From Rhynochetos jubatus (Eukaryota; Chordata; Aves; Eurypygiformes; Rhynochetidae): a stretch of DNA of 64,000 bases. The notes beneath the pieces are model-generated. The model was not told the DNA's origin. It did no database searches and was given only the letters and a program-made list of their open reading frames with translations. The DNA is taken from assembly GCA_027574665.1 (NCBI GenBank), contig CM050676.1, forward strand, positions 1,230,157 to 1,294,156, given 5' to 3'. Shown here piece after piece: positions 54,859 to 64,000 of this stretch (position 1 is the first letter of the stretch; each line of letters begins with the position of its first letter). The position numbers and the translations under genes are program-made.

Positions 54859-57800
54859 ATGGCGCTGCTGCGGCTGCGGGCGGCGCTGCTGGGCCCGGCC
54901 CGGCTGCGCGGCGCCGGTGAGCGGCGAGGGCGGGGGACCCTGGGTGGGACCCCGCGCCGGGGAGGGCGCCTGGGGAGGGGGGAGCCTGGGGCTGCCGGGC
55001 CTGAGGGCGTGGAGCTGTGGGACCCGGGGACCCCCGCTGTGGGGACGGAGCTGGGGCTGAGGGGTCCCGGAGGTCTGAGCATCCCCGCAGGATGGAGCTG
55101 GGGGGCTGCGGGGGTCCCTGGTGTCCCGGAGCGTCCAGGGGGACAGAGCTGGGGGCTGGGAGGTCGAGCGTCCCCCTAAGGGATAGAGCTGGGGGGCTGC
55201 GGGGGTCCCTGGTGTCCCAGAGCGTCCAGGGGGACAGAGCTGGGGGCTGGGAGGTCGAGCGTCCCCCTAAGGCATAGAGCTGGGGGGCTGCGGGGGTCCC
55301 TGGTGTCCCGGACCGCGCAGGGGGACAGAGCTGGGGGCTGGGAGGTTGAGCATCCCCCTAAGGGATAGAGCTGGGGGGCTGCGGGGGTCCCTGGTGTCCC
55401 GGACCGCGCAGGGGGACAGAGCTGGGGGCTGGGTGGTTGAGCATCCCCCTAAGGCATAGAGCTGGGGGGCCGCGGTGGTCCCTGGTGTCCCAGACCGTGC
55501 AGGGGGACAGAGCTGGGGGCTGAGAGATCGAGCATCCCCCTAAGGGATAGAGCTGGGAGGCTGCGGGGGTCCCTGGTGTCCCAGAGCGTCCAGGGGGACA
55601 GAGCTGGGGGCTGGGAGGTTGAGCATCCCCTGAAGGGATAGAGCTGGGGGGCTGCGGGGGTCCCTGGTGTCCCGGACCGCGCAGGGGGACAGAGCTGGGG
55701 GCTGGGAGATCGAGCATCCCCCTAAGGGATAGAGCTGGGGGGCTGCGGGGGTCCCTGGTGTCCCGGACCGTGCAGGGGGACAGAGCTGGGGGCTGGGAGA
55801 TCGAGCATCCCCCTAAGGGATAGAGCTGGGGGCTCTGGTGTCCTGGAGCGCTGCCTCGGGATAGACCTGGGGGTCTCTGGGGTGCAATGGGACAGAGTCT
55901 GCCTGCTCCGGGGGCTGCTGGGGCCTTGTCACCCCATGCGACCGCGCTGGGGGTCACGGTGTCCCTGCGGTCGTGTTCCCTACGAGAGATCCAGGGGTGG
56001 GGGGGAGCGTCCCTGTCGCTGACTGGCACAGAGCTGCCCCCCGCCCTGCTGTGGCACTGCTGCTGAGGTCGCTGGGACCTGCAGGCCGAGCTCAAACGCC
56101 GCTTGCCGACTCCTCTCTGCGCCCAGCCGGGGCCCAGCCGTGGCGTGGGGCGGTGTAAGGGGTGAAGCATCCTCTGATCTCCTGGTCTTTGTGTCTTTCC
56201 ACTGCAGGGATCTCATGGAGCGTTCTCAGGAACTACTCCTCTGCCAGCGCCAAGGAGAAGGCAAGGAGGAATGCCGTCTGCGAGAGGACGGAGCTGCTGG
56301 AAGGTGAGTCCGGGAAGGGCTGGGAGAGCAGCAGGGGTTTCCCCTGTTTGGTGGTCTGGGGAGGTTTTCTAGGGGTCTTCCCGTTCCCTGTAGCCATAAA
56401 GAAGATATTTGGGACTAGAAATGCTTGTAGCCTGGACAAGGTGGGGCTTCCCATGGGCTTGCTGGGCTCCTTGGGCAAGTTCTGTCAGGTCCCAAGGGCC
56501 TGGAGGCCCACCCTCCCCACAGGAAGCGTTGAGTTGCTGCAAAAGGCAGGATGGTCCTAAGGGGTGGTAGAAGATTCCCTCCGGGGCGTGCGAGGGCCCT
56601 GCAGACTGACCTGGAACATGCTCTGGGCTCTCTGCATGGGTGAGCTGAGGGCATGAGGCCCTTGGAGAGAGGCCCAGTGACGTGACCAGGCAGCAGGTTA
56701 GACAGGCACGAGCCGGTACTCTGTCCCGCGCAGTGACGTTGTTGGGTTCCCCAGGACGCTGGGGAGGCCACAGTATGGGTCCCGGCAAGGCCATGCTCAA
56801 AGCAGCCGGTGGCCAAGGATGGGAGAGGTCTTTGTGCGACCCCCTTTTTCCCGAGCGTGTTCCTGGGTGCTCCCGGAGGCGATGCCCTGGGGCATAGGAC
56901 GCAGCCTTCTGCCGTGCGCCCCAGCCCCTCACCTCTCCCCACCTGTGTGTTTCCCGGCAGTGCTGAAAGCCCGAGCGAAGCAGCTCCAAGCCAGTCACGT
57001 CCCGGAGGTGACGGTCAACAAAGCGGAGCTGGCCCCGCTGGGGAGTGACAAGTACCCGGATCCGCTGCGGAAGGTGGTGGCTGCCAGCCCCGCGGTGGAG
57101 CAACCCGCTGCCAGGGGAAGGGAAGAGAGCGCAGCCCGGCCCATCAACTGGGTTGAGAAGTTAAAGAAGGAGATGTACATCCGGCAGCTGAAGGTGGAGC
57201 GGAAGTTATCCATCGCTGCCTCCCAGCTGGCTCTGGGGAAGAAGGTCACGATCAAACTGAAGCACAAGAGGAAAGCTAAAGCCAAGAAGCTCAAGAGTTC
57301 AAAGGCTAAAGCGGCTGGTGCCTGGAGCCAGAGCCACGCTGGCTTCCGCAACGCCTATGCCTATGTCAAGCCCTGGGTGGTGGCTATAAGGGCGCAGAGG
57401 CTTCAGCAGGGGCTGGAGGACAAGGACAGCAGCCAGTACAAGATCCTGCAGCAGACCATCCAGTCCAGCCTGGAATGCTTCCTCTTCCTGCGGCAGCCAG
57501 AGGAGGCCGAGAGGTTCCTCCTCTTGTACCACAGATCCCCTGCGAAGAGAAAGCTTTTGAACGTCAACGCGTACAACATCGTGATGCGTAGCTGGGCGAG
57601 GAAGGTACCGAGCTGCGGGCTGCTGCCCTGGCCTGCCTGTCAGGTGCTCGGGGAGGGGGAGTCTCCCGCTTGGAGAAGCGGTGGTCGTGGTTTATCTGCC
57701 CTTGTCGCATCTGCCTGCAGCAAGTGCTCAAGGAGGGCTTGGCTCCTGCTGAGAGGGCCGGAGCGATACGGGACCACTGGTCCCTGTGAGGTGGCTTTGA

Positions 57801-60800
57801 GGGGAAGAAGGGGATGGGGCAGGATAAAGTTGAACAGGAGCAGAGGGGCGGGAAGCTGTGATTTGGGGGCTGCTGCTGGTCCTCAGCCCCCGTCCCTTCT
57901 CGTCTGCAGGGCCAGCTGCAGCGCATCAACCAGCTGTTTTCCATGCTGCAATCCGCCGGCCTCCGGCCCAACCTGGACTCCTACGCCGCCGCGCTGGAGT
58001 GCATGGGCCGGAGCCAGTCGCCTGCCAAAGCTGTCCAGAGGTAACCCCCTTCGCCTGCCACAGGGCTGCAGCCTCCCACCGCACTGGGAGAACTGGGAGC
58101 TCACTCTGGGCCGGAGCCGCACTGGCCCGGAGGGTGGGAAGACCTGCCCCTGCTGCCTGCACGCCTGGATGCTCTGACCCAATTCAGAGGGGTGGAATTA
58201 GGGGTGGGCAGAGCTGCACTGGGCCCCCCTTGCCATCCCTAACAGCTGGGGGGATTGTCTGGGATCTTGGAAGGAGGGGAAACGCAGGACAGGAGAACAA
58301 CCCTGCTTCTGGCCAGGGCCGTCGGCTCCCCCCGAGCTGATGGAGCAGCTCCCTGGGCTGGGAGCAGCCTCTCTCCAGCCGGGTACTCCCTGGTTCTGCA
58401 CCCACCCCAGGCCCCTTTTTCCTGCCGGCCTCTCTCCTGCTGCCTGGTGGGAATGGCTCCTCCGTTTGGTTTTTTTAGCACCTCCTCCATGGATTTTGTG
58501 CTTCTTGGTAGGCTCAGCCACACCACCGGTGTTGCAGGGAGCCGGCTGTCCGGAGGAGCGTGATCAGGAGATCCAGATGGATTTTGCGGAGCGTATTGGG
58601 CAAAACGAGCATCAGAACCGAAGCGAGGAGCTGGAGGAGCTCTGTGAGGACCCAGGCTGGGGTGGAGGCAGTGCTTGGGCCTGGTGGCACAGCACGGAGG
58701 AAGCTTTTTGGTGACCTGTTAGTGCTGCACAAACACCCTCGGGTGGTGGGGGGTGTATCGCTGACCCTGTGTGCCCCTTGGCTGGCTAATCAAGCTGATG
58801 CCGAAGGCACGGGCATCGGCTTTCCGTGGGTGTGCGTGGGCTGCCCCACAGCCCTTTGTTTGCTGGCTCTGCTCGTGGGGTGCGAGCTCTCCGTTCCCTT
58901 CATCCTCTAAACGTGTCTCCCGCTGGACACGGCAGCGGCGTGGCCTGGAGCGCTGAGCCTGGGCCAGGAGCACGTGATACCGGGGTTGCTTCTCGCTCCG
59001 CGCCCGCAGCGCAGGGTCTCTTTGAGGGCGTAAGGTGGGAGTTGAGTGTTTTAACGGGGCTGCTGTGGGGCGGGCTGGGGGAGAGTGGCTCTGCAGAGGT
59101 GTGGAGCTGTTCATCACCAGGGCTCCTGCCCGCTCCCAGCCGGACCGGAATGTGGCCGGGATGCACGCAGCACATTCTGGTTCTGGCTGGGGGTGCTTTT
59201 TGTCACCCCTTGGGGCTCTCGCAGCTTTCCCAGCGCTGCCAGGGCTACCTGCTGCCCACTTTGCTTTCTGTGGCCAATGAGCCCTGGGCCAGTCCTTGCC
59301 CAGGGAGCTGCCTGTCCTCCCTCCGGTGTCACCCGGCACTGGCCGGGCCAGTCGGCAGGTGGGGCTCTGGGCTGTGCTGCGACCCGGACTCGGCTGCAGC
59401 CGGAGGACGTGATCCCACAGCATCATCCGTGGGGCTGGGGAGTGGGAGATCTCAGCACGTGCAGGGTGTTCTGGGGCTGCAGAGGAGGGGGCTTCCTGCA
59501 GGCGCTGTGACCGCTCCGGGTGCTCAGGCCGTTCCTGCCGTGGCTGTGCTCCCGGTCCTGGGCTTGGAGCACGAGCCGCGGTTCCCTGCCCCATTGCCAA
59601 GCTCTGACCAGCCTGTGGGTTTCCCTCTGCTGGCTCGGGCTGGAGGGGGGAGCGGGGTTGTCGGGGGTGTGACGGCACCTCCGTCTTCTTGCTCAGCCTC
59701 CCAGGGTGGCGGAGCTTGGCCTGCGCACCCGAGTGGGACCGCGGAAGCCGCCTGCTCAGCAGAAGCGAGGGCTGGGTAACGGATCCTGTAACACGAGGCG
59801 GGTGACCTTGTCGGGGTGGGCCTTGCTGTGCTCCGGAGGCAGCTCCTGCAGCCCCCAGAGCTGGAGAGGGCAAGGAGAGCTCCCGTGGTCCTGCAGGCCA
59901 GTGTCCTGCTGCCAGGCTGACCACACTCGTGCTCCTGGAGGCGCGAGGCATCCAGAGGCTGTGGGTTTCCCGGTTATTCCCACTTCGGCACCGTTCTTGC
60001 CCCGTCTGGGGCCGGTGAGGCACACACTGCCGCGAGGCTTCACAGAACACGCTTTGAGGAGCTTTGAAAGCGCATGGGGCACTTCCCAGGGCAAGTGCTT
60101 GGGGTGCATCGTGCTCCCTGGGGCTGTCAGAGCCTTTCCGGGGAGCGCGAGGGGTTGCACCCCCTGGCACAAAGGGTGGCTCGGGGGAAAGCTGCTGGGA
60201 ACCCCCTGGCACGGTGGGTGGCACCCTGGAAGGGCCCGGAGCTGCGGATCCATCTCCTGCCCTGTGCTTGGAGCTGATGCTCAGTGGGTGCCAGCCCCCC
60301 AGGCCCTGCTCTGGGGAGAGGGTTTTGCTTTTGTGGCTGCTAGGGATTCAGGGGGGCGGCTCTTTGTGCTGTGGTGTCTCGCGTGGGTCCAGCTCGGGGC
60401 ACAGGGGAGGAAGGAAAAGCTCATGGATCCTCAAAAGGGGTCACCCCCAACCTGTCTCTTTCAGGCTTAGGCTTCTGTTTAGAAACTGTTCCCTGCAGAT
60501 GACGTGCTGATCTCTGTCCCACGTGCAGTCCCTCTGAGCCTGTCTTATCTGCCCCCCCTACACCCCCAGATACATGCAGCAGCTGAAGGAGGGTGGCTTC
60601 CATGTGAATGAGCTCTTCCAGAAGTGCCTGTTCGAGGAGGATGAGAAGGAGAAGGTGCTGAGCGCCATCAGGATTGTCAGCCCCACGTACCAGCTGCCCC
60701 ATCTACCCAGCCCCGAGACCTGCAAGTCCTCTCTGCTCCAGGACTTCTACTCCAAAGTAAGCTCAGGGGTGTCTCTGCAGGTCAGGGGCGTTGTTGGTGC

Positions 60801-63800
60801 TGGCCAGAGGGTGTTCACGGGTGTCCTCAGCTCCAGGTGGGGCTGCAGTGTGGATAGAGCTTTTTGGTCTGATCTCTGCTGAGTAGCCCCTGCAAATTCC
60901 CAAAGGGGTAGCCTCACCAACAGCCTGACAGAGGAACCTTCCAGGGCCTGGGGGGGCTACAAGAAAGCTGGGGGGGGTCTCTTCCCAAGGGCAGGGAGTG
61001 ACAGGAGAAGGGGTGACGGGTTTAAAGGGAAAGAGGGAGATGGAGATGGGCCATCAGGAAGGAATTCTTCCCACAGAGGGTGGGGGGCACTGGGACAGGT
61101 TCCCAGAGAAGCTGTGGGTGCCCCATCCCTGGGAGTGCCCAAGGCCAGGCTGGATGAGGCTGGGAGCACCCTGGGACAGTGGAGGGTGTCCCTGCCCCTG
61201 GCAGGGGGGGTGGAACTGGATGATCTTTAAGGTCTCTTCACCCCAAACCATTCCATGATTCTATGAACAGGTTAGCTGGAGGTGACCTCTGTGTGCTGGA
61301 GGGGGGGCGTGGGGGGATGATTGACCGACACAGACACTGAGCAGCCCCTGCAGAGCCCTGTTGCTGCAGACACCTGGGGTTTGCCAGCACAGACCCCGCA
61401 CCTCTGGGCTTGGGGGTCGCAGAACAGTACCTCCATCAGGGCCTTCTGCCACGTGCCTCTCCCGGGGGCTGGGGAGCCCTAATCCCACTCATTCCCTCGC
61501 CCTGGTTGTAGAAGAAGATGGTGCCGTACCCCAAGCTGGATTTCTCCGTGGAGGAGCTGCAGGAATGCTTTCAGCAGCAGCTGGAGATGGAGCTGGGCAA
61601 CACCGTAACCATCAAGTCGGTGGAGTCGACCAGACCTCTGACCCCCCGAGCCATTAAAGCGGTAAAGCCCGGGGAGTCTGGAGGGGAAGGGGCCGTTCCG
61701 CCCTCTAGACCGGTGGGAGAGGTGTGGGGGTGGGTGCCCAAGGGGGGCAGCTGCTCGATGCCACGCTCCCCACAGCATCACTGTCTCCTGTTCCCGCAGC
61801 GCGAACTGCTGGCCACGCTTCGCTCCCAGTGGCACGACTCCATCCTCCAGGCCCTGCAGCAGTCCAGACGCAGCATGTCATCCAACCTCAGGACCATCTC
61901 GGGGTACAACATTCTGTACCCCTACCTGTGCCTGTTGCCGGACGAGGAGTACGTGGGCATCATGCTGCAGGTAGGGCCATGCCCGCGCCAAGCGGCGGCA
62001 ACGCTCAGCGGTCAGAGCACCCGCGTCCCGCTCAGCCAGCGGGATCGGAACACGAGCCTCAGTTTGCCGGGTTAGGGGGTGCAGGTTTGGTTCGCTCCCT
62101 GTGCGGAGCAAAGCCCCTGCTCCGTCCTGGCCGTGTTTCCTTCCTCACCGTCCACTCAGCACGACAGGAATCAGCACTGTGCTCCCACGTGGGGGCTTTA
62201 ACATCCGCTGTGTCTCTCTGCTCCGTCTTCCTGTTCCTCCCTCCTTAAGACCCTCTCTGCCTTCCCCCTTCTCAGATCCTCAACTCCCTCTCTCCGCAAG
62301 GCGAGTCCCTGGCTGTCTTGGCCAGGGAGCTGGGCTCCAAGATCTACAACAGGTACATGACGCAGAGGAAGCTGCGCAGCCGCCAGCTGGAGAAGGTGCA
62401 GGAGGTCTACGAGGGCTACATCCAGCTGCTGGCCAAGGACAGCCCGGTACGTGCGCTGGGATCGGGGGCACTCCTGGGCCCGTGGCTTGCGGAGCAGCGA
62501 GGGGCCGGGGCGGTTTGTCCGCTCGCTCGCAAGTGACTGGGTTCTGGGAGCCTCCTGCTGCTGAGGCCCCACGTAGCACCCCACCAGCCCCCTGCCCCGC
62601 GGGGACGGGCAGGCTCCGGCGTAGCAGTGGGTGTTTCTGGGCCGGAATGTTTTAGTTGATCCCTTGGAGCTGGGCATCCCGTGCAGGGGAGCTCTGGGGC
62701 TTGGGGAGGGGAGCAGGGGGCCAGGGCTATGGAGCTGGGCAGCCCAAGGGCCAGAGGAGCAGGTTGTTCCTAGGACTGTGTGGCGTGGCGGGGGGTACGG
62801 ATCGGCAGTTTGGGAAGGAGGGTCGGGCCGGTGTGGGTCGGGGTGTCAGCGTCGCGATGGGACGAGGGCTTTGCCGTGCCACCGTCCTGGCCTGCAGCGG
62901 AAGCACGTTCTCGCTGTCAGGCCTGCCCCAGCAGCAGTCCTTCCCCAAACACCCTGCGGGGAGGACCTCCTGGGGACACAGAGTGTCCTCCTCGGAGCCA
63001 TGTTCTACATGGATCCGGCATGTAGGTGGGTGCGGCGTGACTGCCCCCTCCAGCTGACCCGATTTTTCTCCTTCCACCTGCAGCCTGGCAAGTACTTGCC
63101 GCGGCCATACTGGGAGAAACTGGTGGCAGAAGCAGGCTTTGGGCCCTCCCTGAACCTGAAGGACTGCGGCTGGCCCTACATGCTCCTCATGCGCCTGGGC
63201 ATGCACATGCTGGAGCTGCTGGTGCAGGCCACCAAGGTGCCCAGGAACATCCTCAATCCCCGCCTGGAGCCCAGGCTTATCCCCGTTCTCTACCACATCT
63301 ACTCCTTCCGCAGCAGCTGGCAGGTGAGCCTGATCCTGGGGGCTCTGGGACGCTGTGGGTCACCTCTTCATCGGATCCGGGCCTTGGCAAGGCCCCCTTC
63401 GCCCCTGTGCTGCCTTCCCTGCTCGGAACGCTCAGGGGCTCTGGTCCTGGGAGCCACGATCGACCGACCACGTGCTCTTCCTGCCTCCAGCCCTAATCCT
63501 CTGCTGACCCTCGCTTCTCTGGTCCTCCTCTTCAGGTTGGGCTGATAAAGCCCCATCCCATCTTCTCCCAGATCGTGTCGAATGCCGCGGAGACCATGCT
63601 GACCTTTAACTCCTCCGCCATACCTATGCTGTGCCCCCCGGTGCCCTGGACCTCCCCCAGTTTTGGTGCTTTCATCCTGAACGACACCAAGCTGATGCGC
63701 TTCGTGGACGGGGCCGTGCAGCACCAGCTGCTCCTGGAGCAGTGCCCCCCGGTGAACCTCCACCCCGTGCTGGATGCCCTCAACCAGCTGGGCAACTGCG

Positions 63801-64000
63801 CCTGGAAGATCAACCAGCCGGTGCTGGATATCGTCGTCTCCATCTTCAACGACAAAGGCAACGAGAAGCTGGACATCCCCCCGCCCGTCTCCGAGGCGCC
63901 CCCGCCGCCTCCCGCTCCCAGCAATTCCTCTGCCATGAGCAAGGCCCAGAAGCACGAGCTGTTGCTGTACAAGAAGAAGGTGGCCGAAATGCACAGCCTG
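54859..64000 (+). CDS. POLRMT: Mitochondrial RNA polymerase, N-terminal part (3' end outside window)
   Basis: POLRMT is the single-subunit T7-like RNA polymerase that transcribes mtDNA and primes its replication. Ten exons are present: 54859-54916, 56208-56303, 56961-57604, 57910-58040, 60570-60756, 61512-61661, 61800-61970, 62276-62446, 63084-63323 and 63536-64000 (open at the edge). All phases join over 771 codons. Order: Arg/Leu-rich mitochondrial targeting start (MALLRLRAALLGPARLRGAG); basic N-terminal extension with KLKHKRKAKAKKLKSSKAKA; PPR domain from NVNAYNIVMRSWARK into GLRPNLDSYAAALECMGRS; then the N-terminal domain (VSYPKL-like VPYPKLDF, YPYLCLLPDEEYV, LVQATKVPRN, PVLYHIYSF, MLCPPVPWTSP, ALNQLGNCAWKIN), ending at KKKVAEMHSL. 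The catalytic palm, fingers and thumb lie beyond the right edge. No frameshift was seen. Confidence 0.96.
55085..55835. repeat. 91-bp minisatellite in POLRMT intron 1
   Basis: About nine tandem copies. The landmark ATAGAGCT recurs exactly every 91 bases at 55183, 55274, 55365, 55456, 55547, 55638, 55729 and 55820, preceded by one variant copy. Copies differ by scattered substitutions only (for example GGACCGCGCAG against GGAGCGTCCAG), so the array is young. It accounts for a 270-codon minus-strand frame. Confidence 0.93.
58041..60569 (+). other. POLRMT: POLRMT intron 4 (2.5 kb)
   Basis: No exon, RNA gene or repeat family was recognised. The 501-codon minus-strand frame (58719-60224) has no recognisable domain and no splice or start support. 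Exons 4 and 5 join in phase (AG plus A gives Arg) and the protein aligns through the junction, so no coding exon is missing here. Confidence 0.6.
60935..61266 (+). mobile_element. CR1 LINE fragment in POLRMT intron 5
   Basis: About 330 bases of CR1 3' end in the plus orientation, very like the 47096-47743 copy (shared GGAAGGAATTCTTCCC, GGTTCCCAGAGAAGCTGTGG, CCATTCCATGATTCTATGA), so from the same subfamily. It sits between POLRMT exons 5 and 6. Confidence 0.92.

Noticed and set aside
58719-60224. 501-codon minus-strand frame in POLRMT intron 4
   Set aside because: Low-complexity Pro/Ser/Arg content typical of GC-rich noise; no homology recognised.
62898-63018. Possible extra POLRMT exon (good acceptor CTGCAG, reading RKHVLAVRPAP)
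   Set aside because: Exons 8 and 9 join in phase and the human protein runs straight from the LLA(K/S)D segment into LPR-YWE-L, leaving no room for these residues.
44-64000. Prokaryotic-type features: operons, ribosome binding sites, CRISPR arrays, insertion sequences, phage genes
   Set aside because: The window is intron-rich vertebrate DNA; the tandem arrays have no spacer structure and no such genes are present.

Overview
The window is vertebrate nuclear DNA and almost certainly avian. Genes are split by many GT-AG introns, the background is extremely GC-rich with long poly-C/poly-G runs and dense minisatellites (typical of a bird microchromosome), and three 5'-truncated CR1 LINEs end in the bird-type tail (ATTCTATGA or a close variant). 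The CR1 sequence style resembles neoavian genomes; the species cannot be named from the sequence.

Six protein-coding genes are supported exon by exon. From left to right they are PALM (minus, 3' end outside the window), PRSS57 (plus), FSTL3 (minus), RNF126 (plus), FGF22 (minus) and POLRMT (plus, 3' half outside). This is the same order and the same alternating orientation as human 19p13.3, read in reverse. PALM/PRSS57, FSTL3/RNF126 and FGF22/POLRMT are head to head; PRSS57/FSTL3 and RNF126/FGF22 are tail to tail. Most large open frames in the window are artefacts of high GC or of tandem repeats whose unit length is a multiple of three.

Region by region: 1-11.8 kb is PALM, whose ATG sits in a tiny 5-base coding segment 7.6 kb upstream of the next exon. 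11.8-13.1 kb is a CpG-rich region shared by PALM and PRSS57. 13.1-15.1 kb is PRSS57, a five-exon granule-type serine protease. 15.1-17.6 kb is intergenic, with a CCCAT/CCCAC microsatellite. 17.6-26.5 kb is FSTL3, with an AU-rich-element-bearing 3' UTR. 26.5-36.3 kb is gene-free, with a few AT-rich islands that stand out as candidate regulatory elements. 36.3-37.9 kb is a C-rich satellite block. 38.3-46.7 kb is RNF126, with a 63-bp coding-like minisatellite in intron 2. 47.1-49.5 kb is a CR1 copy plus featureless sequence. 49.6-54.2 kb is FGF22. 54.2-54.9 kb is a compact divergent promoter with an NRF1-type site and two minimal uORFs. 54.9-64 kb is the N-terminal part of POLRMT.

The genes do not form one pathway; they are neighbours by ancient synteny. 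They cover a lipid-anchored membrane/cytoskeleton protein, a neutrophil/heterophil-type protease, a secreted activin/myostatin antagonist, a RING E3 ligase, a presynaptic/epithelial FGF and the mitochondrial RNA polymerase. I saw no sign of a wholly new multi-gene system. The most interesting signals are substitutions in the PRSS57 active-site region, the POLRMT leader, the tandem arrays and the AT-rich islands.
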